Below, in pieces: positions 44,637-54,086 of a DNA stretch of 64,000 nucleotides. Position numbers and translations under genes: made by a program. The stretch is from JABWAN01 sp041918175 (GTDB lineage Bacteria > Zhuqueibacterota > Zhuqueibacteria > Zhuqueibacterales > Zhuqueibacteraceae), in assembly GCA_041918175.1 (NCBI GenBank), contig JAYRWE010000080.1, positions 74,009 to 138,008 of the forward strand, in the 5' to 3' direction. Position 1 is the first letter of the stretch, and every line of letters starts with the position of its first letter. The notes beneath the pieces are model-generated. The model ran no database searches. It was not told where the DNA came from and worked only from the letters and a program-made list of their open reading frames with translations.

Positions 44637-45031
44637 TCGTGCTTGATGAACATCTCTATGACCCGTTGATCATAGCCGATATTTCAAGTTGGTTCTCAGG
44701 TCAAGTAGCTCCATTGATCAAATTGCGCCCAGGGTCGTTAATAAAAGACGATGTAATTCCGACATTGCTGCGCAAAGGGTCTGAGCCGACCTTCGTTACC
44801 ATCAACGTCACTGATTTTTGGAAAAGAACCATCCCGCACAACGGTTTCTGCATTATCACGGTAGCGTTGACTCAAACGCAAGTAAACGAAGTTCCGAATC
44901 TTCTGCGTCGCCTCATGCACTTGCCGGAATTTAAAACGAAAGCATTACGAATGGGGAAAGTGATTCACGTGACTCAAAAACACATTGAATATTACGAAGC
45001 TGATCGCAGCATTCAGCGATTGCAGTGGTGA
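44633..45031 (+). CDS. PIN-like (DUF5615-type) toxin candidate
   Basis: 132 aa. N-terminal MIVLDEHL has the first acidic residues, and TFVTINVTDFWKR the second cluster, as in Mut7-C/DUF5615 PIN-like proteins. Overlaps the DUF433 gene by 4 bp. Ends 40 bp before gyrA, so it is wedged between gyrase genes. Confidence 0.7.
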   Translation: MIVLDEHLYDPLIIADISSWFSGQVAPLIKLRPGSLIKDDVIPTLLRKGSEPTFVTINVTDFWKRTIPHNGFCIITVALTQTQVNEVPNLLRRLMHLPEFKTKALRMGKVIHVTQKHIEYYEADRSIQRLQW

Positions 45032-45071
45032 GTTAATTCGTAAGTCAAAATCAAAACGCAATAAAGGAATC

Positions 45072-47516
45072 ATGGACACCAAACGCGATAGAATCATTCC
45101 CGTATATCTCGAAGAAGAGATCAAGGACTCGTACCTCGACTATTCGATGTCCGTTATTGTTGCGCGCGCGTTGCCGGACGTGCGAGACGGCATGAAGCCC
45201 GTGCATCGCCGCGTGCTGTATGGCATGCACGAGTTGAGCCTGCGTCCGAACTCGGCGTACAAAAAGTCCGCGCGCCTCGTGGGCGAAGTGCTTGGTAAAT
45301 ACCATCCGCATGGCGATCTCGCGGTGTACGAAACCATCGTGCGCATGGCGCAGGATTTCTCGCTGCGTTATCCGCTCGTGGACGGACAGGGCAACTTCGG
45401 CTCGGTGGACGGCGACTCGCCCGCAGCCATGCGTTACACTGAAGTGCGCATGACGCACATCGCCGAAGAAGCGCTGCGCGATTTGGAAAAAGAGACGGTC
45501 GATTGGAATTCCAACTTCGACGACACGCTCAAAGAGCCTGCGGTGCTTCCGACAGTGTTGCCGAATTTGCTCGTCAACGGCAGTTCGGGTATCGCGGTCG
45601 GCATGGCCACGAACATCCCTCCGCACAATTTGGGTGAAGTCATCGATGCGCTCATTGCACTGATCAATGATCCGGAAATAAAAATCGAAAAGTTGATGAA
45701 GCACGTGAAGGGGCCGGACTTTCCGACAGCGGGCATTATTTACGGTCGCGAGGGTATCGACGAGGCGTATCGCACGGGCCGCGGCAAGATCATTGTGCGT
45801 GCGCGCACGGTGCTTGAAGAGTTGCGCGGCGGCAGACAGAATATCATCGTCACCGAGTTGCCGTATCAAGTCAATAAAGCGAATTTGCACGAGAAGATCG
45901 ATGAGCTTGTGCGCGATAAGAAGGTTGAAGGCATTCGCGCCACGCGCGACGAGAGCGACCGCGACGGTATGCGCCTCGTGCTCGAGCTGAAAGGCGACGC
46001 GAACCCCGAGATCATTCTCAATAATCTCTACAAACACACATCGATGCAAATCACCTTCGGCACAATCATGCTCGCGCTGGTGAAGGGCGAGCCGAAGGTG
46101 CTCAACCTCAAAGAGATTCTGCAAGCGTTCGTGGACTTCCGCCACGAAGTCGTGGTGCGCCGCACGAAGTTCGAGCTTGATAAAGCCGAGAAGCGCGCGC
46201 ACATTCTCGAAGGCTTGCGCATCTGCATAAACAACATCGACGAGATCGTTGCGCTCATCAAAAAGGCGAAAGACCCCGGAACGGCGAAGGACGCCTTGAT
46301 GAAACGCTTCAAGCTCAGCGAGGTGCAAGCGCAAGCCATTCTCGATATGCGTTTGCAACGCTTGACCGGCCTCGAGCGCGACAAGATTGAAGCCGAGTAT
46401 AAAGAAGTGCTGAAGCTTATTAAAGAGCTGAAAGAGTTGCTCGCGAACAAAGCGAAGCGTATGGATATGATCGCCCAAGAACTCAAAGAGCTAAAGGAAA
46501 ATTACGGCGACGAGCGCCGTACAGAGATTGTATCCGAGACCACTGAGTTCAAAATGGAGGACATGATCGCCGAAGAGGAGGTCGTGATCACGATTTCGCA
46601 CACAGGTTTTATCAAGCGCATTCCGGTGTCGCGTTATCGCCGGCAAAGCCGCGGCGGACGCGGCGTCACCGGCGCGAAGACGAGCGAGCAGGATTGGGTC
46701 GAGCATTTGTTCATCGCTTCGACGCATCACTATGTCATGTTCTTTACGGACAAGGGACATTGCTATTGGCTGAAGGTTTACGACATACCCGAAGCTTCAA
46801 AAGACTCCAAAGGCCGTGCGATCGTAAACCTGCTCTCGATATCGAAAGAAGAGAAGATCGCCGCGTTTGTGGCGGTGAAAGAGTTCAGCGAAAATCAATT
46901 TATTGCGTTCGCCACCAAGAAGGGCGTGGTGAAGAAAACCTCGCTCGACGCGTTTTCGAATCCGCGCAAGGCCGGCATAAGCGCTATTAGTATCGACTCG
47001 GGCGACGAAGTGATCAGCGCGATGATTACGGACGGTTCGATGGATCTCATGCTCGGCACGCACAACGGCATGGCGATTCGCTTCCATGAAAACGAAGTGC
47101 GTGAAATGGGCCGCGCCGCCGGCGGCGTTAAAGGCATCTCGCTCGATGATAAAGATTTTGCCGTGGGCATGATCGAACTGAAACGCGAAGGTACGATTCT
47201 CGTCGTGAGCGAAAACGGCTATGGCAAACGCAGCGAGTCGAAAGATTATAAAGTGCAGCATCGCGGCGGCTCAGGCTTGATCACCCTGAAAGTGACCGAT
47301 AAAGTCGGCAACATGGTTTCAATCAAAGAGGTGGTCGATGAAGACGATCTCATGATCATCACCGCCAAAGGCGTGGTCATTCGCCAAAAGGTGAAAGACA
47401 TCAACGTGATCAGCCGCAACACCCAAGGCGTGCGCTTGATTCGCTTGGATAGCGGCGATCGCATCGCGTCGATTGCGCGCGTTGTGGCGGAAGATGAAGC
47501 AGGTGGCGAAGAGTAA
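45072..47516 (+). CDS. gyrA: DNA gyrase subunit A
   Basis: 814 aa. Start at ATG 45072 with AAAGGA upstream; the frame is open earlier but overlaps the toxin gene. DYSMSVIVARALPDVRDGMKPVHRR is the gyrase start, AAMRYTEVRMT holds the catalytic tyrosine, and RQSRGGRGV near residue 520 is the GyrA-box that wraps DNA, marking it as gyrase rather than topoisomerase IV. Six-blade C-terminal domain present. Confidence 0.97.
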   Translation: MDTKRDRIIPVYLEEEIKDSYLDYSMSVIVARALPDVRDGMKPVHRRVLYGMHELSLRPNSAYKKSARLVGEVLGKYHPHGDLAVYETIVRMAQDFSLRYPLVDGQGNFGSVDGDSPAAMRYTEVRMTHIAEEALRDLEKETVDWNSNFDDTLKEPAVLPTVLPNLLVNGSSGIAVGMATNIPPHNLGEVIDALIALINDPEIKIEKLMKHVKGPDFPTAGIIYGREGIDEAYRTGRGKIIVRARTVLEELRGGRQNIIVTELPYQVNKANLHEKIDELVRDKKVEGIRATRDESDRDGMRLVLELKGDANPEIILNNLYKHTSMQITFGTIMLALVKGEPKVLNLKEILQAFVDFRHEVVVRRTKFELDKAEKRAHILEGLRICINNIDEIVALIKKAKDPGTAKDALMKRFKLSEVQAQAILDMRLQRLTGLERDKIEAEYKEVLKLIKELKELLANKAKRMDMIAQELKELKENYGDERRTEIVSETTEFKMEDMIAEEEVVITISHTGFIKRIPVSRYRRQSRGGRGVTGAKTSEQDWVEHLFIASTHHYVMFFTDKGHCYWLKVYDIPEASKDSKGRAIVNLLSISKEEKIAAFVAVKEFSENQFIAFATKKGVVKKTSLDAFSNPRKAGISAISIDSGDEVISAMITDGSMDLMLGTHNGMAIRFHENEVREMGRAAGGVKGISLDDKDFAVGMIELKREGTILVVSENGYGKRSESKDYKVQHRGGSGLITLKVTDKVGNMVSIKEVVDEDDLMIITAKGVVIRQKVKDINVISRNTQGVRLIRLDSGDRIASIARVVAEDEAGGEE

Positions 47517-47707
47517 TTGCTTGTTCTAAGCTGATCTAGTTGTACAAACGGCAAAGACTTGCTCCCACGAAAATGGAACTAGCGCGAAGAAAGCTTGTGT
47601 CTTCGTGTGTGTTCCCGCGTCGTGGGAAAAATGGGTTCCGGCTCGTCAACTTTATGATGAGACGGTTGTTTTACGGGCTGATTCAATCAAGAATGGTTAG
47701 GAATACA

Positions 47708-49078
47708 ATGCGAGCGGATGCGCCCAACCACATTTCAACGAGCGGTACGCAGCGCCGAGCCAAGCGCGATTATTGGGATATGGAGCGGGAAAAACTCGTT
47801 GCAGGTTTGATGACGAGGATTGCAAAACAAGGGGAAATGATCGCGCTGCACGACTTGCTCGCTATGGATTTGCCGGAAGTGTTGAAGGTGGTTTTGCGCA
47901 ATCATGCGCGCAACGTGGTGCGCAGTGAGAAGCCGCTCTCATTGCAAACCCATCGCCGGTTCGAATTGGAAGATGCGGACATTCGAAGACAGTTTCGCGA
48001 GCTGCGCGATGGACTGGCCGAGCGTATTGTGTTCGAAGCCGTAGAACTGAAGCCGATATTGAATTTCGGCGTGCGTTTACAGTTTGATTTGATCGTGCGG
48101 CCGCGCGCCTTTTTAGAGAATCTGCTTTTTCAACATGCAACCGACCGCGAGCGTGACGATGTGCTCGTCATTCTCATGGGCTTTCATGATGCGCGCGAAT
48201 TTGTTGCGACGTGCATTGATCGCGTGAACGGCTATGCTTTTCCGACGATCACGAAAGAAAATTTTTTTGATTTGTGCCGGCAAGTCGAGCGCGAAGTTTA
48301 CGGCAAGAATACCGTCGTAGCATTTATGGCCGATGTGCGCGCCTATCAAGCATATTGTCAAAACCTCCTCGGACTTGGCGCGCCGAGCGAGATTTTGGAC
48401 AATCAAGTCATTCTTGCGATGTTGAATGAACGCCGATTGACGGAGCTGTCGGAAGGTTTGCTGCCCGAGTTTGCAAAAAAAGAAAATTGGCTCATTGGCG
48501 AAGTTGAAAGCTTGTTGCAAGAATGCGTGGCAAAGTCAGGAGGGGAAGCCGCGCAACCCGCCGGGGTGTCTGCAATAGACATGAGCAATTTTTTGGAAGA
48601 AGCCGCGAGTGAAATTGAGAATCAATTGGTGCAAACCTCTTTGCGCGAATTGCGCTCGACGCAAGCAGAGGCGGCGCCTTTGCCGGTTAATGCGGACAGG
48701 CAGGCGGCGCTGCCGTTAGAAGAAAAACTCGATGCTGCACCACCTGCGCCGATTAAGAAGCTTCCGCTAATTCGTTTCGAGGAAGAAGAGCCGGTCATGA
48801 TTTCACGCGCGAAGCTGGAGCAACAGCCCAATGGCCCATTTCCGGCGTTGGTGAAATTGATTGATGATAAAAACCGCAAGCTCTTCATCAAAAGCATTTT
48901 TGCGCGAGATGAAGAAGCTTTCGCCGATTTTGTCCAGCGCTTGGAAGTGATTCAGACTTGGAAGGAAGCAAAGGCGCTTTTCGATGGTGAGCTGAATCGC
49001 CGCAAGCTAAATCCCTATACAAAAGAGGCGATTCGTTTTAGTGATGTGATCTTTAGCAGGTATTTCGCTAAGCGGTAA
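47708..49078 (+). CDS. Uncharacterised protein downstream of gyrA
   Basis: 456 aa from ATG 47708 (TAGGAA 5 bases upstream). Mostly helical and soluble, with a proline/glutamate-rich linker (about 325-370) and a C-terminal helical domain (IDDKNRKLFIKSIFARDEEAFADF). No motif recognised and no transmembrane segment. Same strand as gyrA, 190 bp downstream. Could be lineage-specific. Confidence 0.75.
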   Translation: MRADAPNHISTSGTQRRAKRDYWDMEREKLVAGLMTRIAKQGEMIALHDLLAMDLPEVLKVVLRNHARNVVRSEKPLSLQTHRRFELEDADIRRQFRELRDGLAERIVFEAVELKPILNFGVRLQFDLIVRPRAFLENLLFQHATDRERDDVLVILMGFHDAREFVATCIDRVNGYAFPTITKENFFDLCRQVEREVYGKNTVVAFMADVRAYQAYCQNLLGLGAPSEILDNQVILAMLNERRLTELSEGLLPEFAKKENWLIGEVESLLQECVAKSGGEAAQPAGVSAIDMSNFLEEAASEIENQLVQTSLRELRSTQAEAAPLPVNADRQAALPLEEKLDAAPPAPIKKLPLIRFEEEEPVMISRAKLEQQPNGPFPALVKLIDDKNRKLFIKSIFARDEEAFADFVQRLEVIQTWKEAKALFDGELNRRKLNPYTKEAIRFSDVIFSRYFAKR

Positions 49079-49129
49079 ACGCGAGGCGAAGATTTTCCGA
49101 ATGGGGCAAAGTTTAGAATAGAGATGTTC

Positions 49130-49489
49130 TCACCCTTCAATCTCCACGATCAATTGAATTTCCCGCAACACGCCCATTACCTGAAAGCAATCTTCAAACT
49201 CGCCGGCATAGGCAATGGCTTTGCCGCGCGTGTGCGCTTCATACGCAATGTTCTGCGCGCGTTGCTCGCTGCAGCGCAACGCTTTTTGTAGCTGCGTAAT
49301 CACTTCATCGAACGTGTGAATGTCGTCATTGTAAAGCACGACCTTCCATGGCGCGCCGAGGCGCGAGCCAATGTCGTCATCGACCACGACCTCTTCATCT
49401 TCCCAGGGCGTTGTCACGGCAGAGAACACCCCCGGTAAGGTAGGAATTGCGGAATGCGCTGCTATTTTTTGAATCTGTATTCTGCTCAT
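49130..49489 (-). CDS. clpS: ClpS, adaptor of the ClpAP protease
   Basis: 119 aa. APWKVVLYNDDIHTFDEVI is the ClpS N-end-rule pocket signature, and AHTRGKAIAYAGEFEDC the late helix. It has a longer N-terminal tail (about 45 aa) than E. coli ClpS. Start ATG 49489; a TTG at 49498 overlaps the mutY stop, and coupling with mutY is likely. Confidence 0.93.
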   Translation of the reverse strand: MSRIQIQKIAAHSAIPTLPGVFSAVTTPWEDEEVVVDDDIGSRLGAPWKVVLYNDDIHTFDEVITQLQKALRCSEQRAQNIAYEAHTRGKAIAYAGEFEDCFQVMGVLREIQLIVEIEG

Positions 49490-49494
49490 CGTAT

Positions 49495-50625
49495 TCAATC
49501 AAGTAGCCTCAGTGCGGAAATTATTTTGCGATATGCCGAGGAAAACGCAAACTGTTCGAATTCCTCCGGCGTGGCCCAGCACCAGTTTTGACAACCTCGT
49601 GCGCGCGGTCTGCCGCGGCGATAGCGGCAATGATAGACGTGCAATGTGACGCTGAAATGCGTGAAGCCGTGATTGATATGCGTGAAAAATTCCTCAACTT
49701 CGATTTCAACGGCTAACACTTCGCGCAAGTTGCGACACAACGCGGCTTCGGCGGTTTCGTGCCGAAAAATCTCCCCGCCGGGAAATTCCCATAAGCCGCC
49801 GAGCAAACCCTTTTCGTTGCGCTGGTCGATCAGAAGTTTTGCGCCTTTCCAGATCAAGCCCACGGCGAAGTGATAATGTGGCCGCGGCGCTTTGGGCAAA
49901 CGCACCGGTAACTGCTCCGGTTTTTCCAGTTCATTATAGCCGCGACAGTATCGTTGTGCGGGACAGCTTGCACAATTTGGTTTTTGTGGAGCGCAAACCG
50001 TTGCGCCCAATTCCATCAATGCTTGGTTCCAATCCTTGGCTTGCCCTCTGAGCAAAAAGCTGTTGGCGATTTGCTGAAAAACACTTTTGGCAGAGCCGCT
50101 TTTCGGAGGAAGCGATATTAAGAAAACTCGGCTCAACACGCGCTCGACGTTGCCGTCCAACACGGCGTAGTCTTGATTGAATGCGATGCTTGCTACGGCC
50201 GCGGCAGTGTAGGGCCCGATGCCAGTGATCGCTAAAAGTTTTTCATACTCATGTGGCAGTGCGCCATTGTGCTCTCGCATGATTTGTTGCGCGCCGCGCT
50301 GCAGGTTGCGCGCGCGAGAGTAATAGCCCAAACCTTCCCATGCTTTGAGCACCTCGTCTTGCTCTGCCTGCGCTAACACGGCAACGTTCGGAAAACGCCG
50401 GAGAAAGTCGTCATAATACTCTAGTACCTTCACGGTCTGCGTTTGCTGCAGCATTACTTCCGAAACCCAGATGGCATAGGGATCGTTCGTTGCCCGCCAG
50501 GGTAGTTGCCGGCGGTGCAACAAGTACCACGACAGTATACTTTTTTGCAGAGCGCGGCGCCTGTGCGCCGGAAGCGCAGAAAAAATGTCTTCAAAGCTGT
50601 TTTTGATTTGGGATTGGGTCTGCAT
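49495..50625 (-). CDS. mutY: A/G-specific adenine glycosylase MutY
   Basis: 376 aa. WVSEVMLQQTQT holds the catalytic Glu, GIGPYTAAAVASIAF the helix-hairpin-helix, LDGNVERVLSR the catalytic Asp, CAPQKPNCASCPAQRYC the [4Fe-4S] ligands. The C-terminal NUDIX-like domain reads 8-oxoG (GLWEFPGGE). First gene of a mutY-clpS pair. Confidence 0.96.
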   Translation of the reverse strand: MQTQSQIKNSFEDIFSALPAHRRRALQKSILSWYLLHRRQLPWRATNDPYAIWVSEVMLQQTQTVKVLEYYDDFLRRFPNVAVLAQAEQDEVLKAWEGLGYYSRARNLQRGAQQIMREHNGALPHEYEKLLAITGIGPYTAAAVASIAFNQDYAVLDGNVERVLSRVFLISLPPKSGSAKSVFQQIANSFLLRGQAKDWNQALMELGATVCAPQKPNCASCPAQRYCRGYNELEKPEQLPVRLPKAPRPHYHFAVGLIWKGAKLLIDQRNEKGLLGGLWEFPGGEIFRHETAEAALCRNLREVLAVEIEVEEFFTHINHGFTHFSVTLHVYHCRYRRGRPRARGCQNWCWATPEEFEQFAFSSAYRKIISALRLLD

Positions 50626-50871
50626 GAAAGTGCGGGCAATTTAAACGGGATGAGCGAATTTCGCAACGGGAAATTCGCTAGAAAATCGTTTGAAACGCGA
50701 AATCTGTTTTTGTATATTGCTCGCCAAGCAAACAACGACTCTGCGGCATCACCTTCTGATTTTGAGATTACCCCACACATTGCCTCTCGCTCGTCTTTTT
50801 CTTATCCTGCCGTCAGGTGAGAACGGGATTGCTTTGCGCGGCAAATCACATTGAAGTGTAAGGAGTTTTCG

Positions 50872-51354
50872 ATGAAGCAATACTATTTCACCGAAGCCGG
50901 TTACGAAAAATTGCGCAAAGAGATTGAAGACCTCGAGCGCTTTCTGAAAAACGACATCGCCAAAGAAATCGCCACAGCGCGCGAGCACGGTGATTTGCGC
51001 GAAAACGCCGAATATGAATCCGCCAAAAACAAGCAGGCGAATTACATGGCCAAGCTCGGGGTTTTGCAGGAGCGCTTTCAGCACGCGCGCATCATCCGCA
51101 AAAGCGATTTGCCCGAAGGAATCGTTACGTTGGGAAAGATTGTGACGCTGGTGGATAAGGCTTCAGGTGAGAAAGAAAAATACACCATTCTCGGCGACGG
51201 CGAGACCAATATCGAGAACGGCATCATCAGCTATCAATCACCCATCGCGCAGGGGTTGATGCGGCACCGCGTCGGCGACGTCGTGGAAGTCAAGCTGCCG
51301 CGCAGCACGCGCAAATTAGAGATCGTTGATATTGGATTCTATGAAGAGTTTTGA
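50872..51354 (+). CDS. greA: Transcription elongation factor GreA
   Basis: 160 aa from ATG 50872 (AAGGAG 7 bases upstream). N-terminal coiled coil with the acidic tip AREHGDLRENAEYESAKNKQ, C-terminal FKBP-like domain with GDGETNIENGIISYQSPIAQGLMRHRVGD. Rescues backtracked RNA polymerase. Confidence 0.96.
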   Translation: MKQYYFTEAGYEKLRKEIEDLERFLKNDIAKEIATAREHGDLRENAEYESAKNKQANYMAKLGVLQERFQHARIIRKSDLPEGIVTLGKIVTLVDKASGEKEKYTILGDGETNIENGIISYQSPIAQGLMRHRVGDVVEVKLPRSTRKLEIVDIGFYEEF

Positions 51355-51413
51355 GTAAACGCTCAGGCACGTGGCGAATAACACTTCGCCGCGTGCTTCC
51401 TTCTGGCATTTTC

Positions 51414-53906
51414 CTAACTTTCTTGTTGAATTTTCTCCGTCCACTCGCGTAGTGCTTCTAATAGTTGTAGATAAAATTTATCTGTGATGGCATTGGCGTC
51501 TGTATCGCGCTTTGCATACTTAAAAACCTCTAATGCTTCACGGCCGGCACAGGCGCGAACCAATACCCACCCTTCCGGCAATTCGAATTTCACGCCGTCG
51601 CTCACTTCACTCCTTACTTCTGAAAAAGTCTCAATGAGTCTGCGCATCGCTTGCGCTTTGGCTTCGTCGACGCAGGGAATGAGCGCATAATGATTTGCAA
51701 GACTCCGCGCCGTGCGCATGCTCGAAGCATAGCTTTCCGCGGTCAAATGCGGCGCGAGCGTGACAAACGCCATGAGCGCATCGTGATACGGCATCCATTC
51801 GGAAATCGTGATGCCGCCGTTGCCATCGAAGCCATACCAAAGATCATAGCCCTGTTCGCGTGCGAGCGCAGCCATGCTGGAGTTCATACCCGAAATCTGC
51901 GTAGCCGAAGCCTTCTGGCCGAGTGTGCGCTTGGGAGAAATTTCCGGCATGAGCCAGCCCTCCAATAGTTGTCGAATCGGTTCTTTATGGCGGGCCAAGA
52001 GGCGTGCGAGCGCGAGATCGCCGGCGCCGAATTGCGGCAACGGCTCCTCGGGAATGAGCAAGCGCATTCTCTCGCCCGCGGAGCCGATCCAAAAAAGAAA
52101 GCGGGAATCGCTGCAATGCTCTTGCAGCAATTGCATTTGCATGGCGTGTGCGCGTTCGCGAAAATCTGTTTCTAGTTCAATGGGCAAGGTTGTGATTTCT
52201 GCGCCCAAATTCAGCCGCTTAAATAAACGTCGAACCATTTTCTCCGTCGCCGCGCCGACGATGCCAAGCGTGAGAGGCTGTGTGGGGAGCGCCGCAGCGC
52301 GGAGATCTAACTTTTGCAACAAAGCTTCGAGATATGCTTCGCAGATTGGCTCTTCGTCTATGTGTATAATCGCACCGTCGCGTTTTTCTTCGAAGGAATC
52401 GATACGCTCCAATGCGCACGCTTCCGCGGTGGAAAAATTTTCGCCGTTGCCGTGCAAGAGCACGAGGCGCATCAAGCCCGAATGGTCATCGACACTCAAA
52501 AAAATGCCTCCGGCATAGTCTTGCTCGCGGAGAGTGTGCCTGATGACCGGCAAGGTCACGTCGTTGAGCGTATGCACCACGCTTCCGGTTGCACTCAAAC
52601 CTTGTGCGAGCGCATCGCGCCAAAACTCCAACGCTTCCGCGCTTGCTGTCGCCAAGAGAAATTTTTGTGGTGATAAAACATTCTTCTTGTTCTCTGTTGG
52701 GAGCGCGAGCAAGTATTGCCCAAATGCTCTGCTCGCCCAACGCATGAAATCGCAGGAAAAATTTTTTGTGCCTGAGCCGAGCAGGCTGCCGCCATCTACA
52801 AAACGGCGCAAATAACCCGTGGGCAAAGCCTTGAGCGCGAGTATCTTTTTGCGCGGCGCTATTTTACGATACTGACGAACAGTAGCATTCTTTTGTACGA
52901 TCACGCCTTCGTTTAACTTTGCGCCCGCGCCAATCAAACTGTCTTCTTCCAAAACGACGCGCTCGCCGATATGCACGTCGTTCATCACGATTGCACCGTT
53001 AACCTGCGCGCCGCTTTTGATACGCACATTGTCACCGATGACGCTGTTTAAAATTTTGACACCGGCTTTGATGCGACAATTTTTTCCGAGCACAGAGTTT
53101 TGAATGAGCGCCTCACTTGCAATCGAGCTTGCCGGGCCCGCTAGAAATGATTTCCCAAAACTTGCCTGCTCTTCTTGGGTGAGCATGATTTGCGGCAAGC
53201 GCCCGTGCAGCAAATCTAAATTCGCATAGCGCAAATCTTCGGGCGTGCCCACATCGCGCCAATAGCCGGAGAGTGGAAAGCCGTAAATCGCCTCGCCTTT
53301 TTTTGCGAGCGGAGGAAAAACTTCTTTTTCAAAAAAAGAAGATGCGCCATGATTGGGAATATGATTGACCAGCTCGGGCTCGATGATATAAACCGCGGCG
53401 TTGATCCAGTCGCTATAAACTTGCGGCCATGTCGGCTTTTCAAGAAAGCGTTTGATGCGACCGTCGGGTTGGCGCAGCACAATGCCAAACGGCAGCGGCG
53501 CGGGCATAGGATGCAACGCAATGGTCACCAGCGCTTTGCGCGCTTCATGAAACGCGAGCATGTCGGCAATCGGCACCTCGGCAAGAATATCCGCGGAGAA
53601 AATCAAACTCGTCTCGGAGATTTTGTCGGCGATGAATTTCACACTGCCGGCAGTGCTCAAATCTTTTTCGAGGCATTCATAATGAAATACCGCGTCGAAG
53701 GCTTTGCCATCGCCTAGGGCCTGCATGAATTGCTCGGGCATGTAATGCAGGAGAAAGATAAACTCGCGGATGTTTTGCCGGCGCAGAGCGAGAATGATGC
53801 GCGAAACAATAGGAAGGTTGCCGAGGGGAAGCAGTGGTTTGGGGCAGGTCGAAGTGAGTGGGCGCAAGCGCGTGCCCAAGCCTCCGGCTAGGATAATTGC
53901 TTTCAC
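51414..53906 (-). CDS. Sugar nucleotidyltransferase fused to a phosphomannomutase-like domain
   Basis: 830 aa. Residues 1-240: nucleotidyltransferase with GGLGTRLRPLT and later SGYWRDVGTPEDL. About 255-345: left-handed beta-helix hexapeptides (NSVLGKNCRIKAGVKI). About 370-830: phosphohexomutase-like fold, but the serine-phosphate loop is replaced (AGGIFLSVDDHSG) and the metal DGD motif reads FDGNGG, as in the known degenerate GMPP/PMM fusions. Likely makes GDP-mannose or a similar sugar; the mutase half is probably inactive. Confidence 0.85.
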   Translation of the reverse strand: MKAIILAGGLGTRLRPLTSTCPKPLLPLGNLPIVSRIILALRRQNIREFIFLLHYMPEQFMQALGDGKAFDAVFHYECLEKDLSTAGSVKFIADKISETSLIFSADILAEVPIADMLAFHEARKALVTIALHPMPAPLPFGIVLRQPDGRIKRFLEKPTWPQVYSDWINAAVYIIEPELVNHIPNHGASSFFEKEVFPPLAKKGEAIYGFPLSGYWRDVGTPEDLRYANLDLLHGRLPQIMLTQEEQASFGKSFLAGPASSIASEALIQNSVLGKNCRIKAGVKILNSVIGDNVRIKSGAQVNGAIVMNDVHIGERVVLEEDSLIGAGAKLNEGVIVQKNATVRQYRKIAPRKKILALKALPTGYLRRFVDGGSLLGSGTKNFSCDFMRWASRAFGQYLLALPTENKKNVLSPQKFLLATASAEALEFWRDALAQGLSATGSVVHTLNDVTLPVIRHTLREQDYAGGIFLSVDDHSGLMRLVLLHGNGENFSTAEACALERIDSFEEKRDGAIIHIDEEPICEAYLEALLQKLDLRAAALPTQPLTLGIVGAATEKMVRRLFKRLNLGAEITTLPIELETDFRERAHAMQMQLLQEHCSDSRFLFWIGSAGERMRLLIPEEPLPQFGAGDLALARLLARHKEPIRQLLEGWLMPEISPKRTLGQKASATQISGMNSSMAALAREQGYDLWYGFDGNGGITISEWMPYHDALMAFVTLAPHLTAESYASSMRTARSLANHYALIPCVDEAKAQAMRRLIETFSEVRSEVSDGVKFELPEGWVLVRACAGREALEVFKYAKRDTDANAITDKFYLQLLEALREWTEKIQQES

Positions 53907-54086
53907 GGTCGTGGTGTTGTGCGTTAGATGAAGTTGAGCCGGACCGCAGGATGTGTGACGAAACGCAGAGTTGTTTTATGAAGAGTGCAATGCGAAGGAA
54001 CTGGCGGCGAATAAATTCACTTGATTGCCGCCCGCGAAACACACGAAAAAAATTCTGTGTGTTTCGTGGGCGAGTGTATTCCTGAT

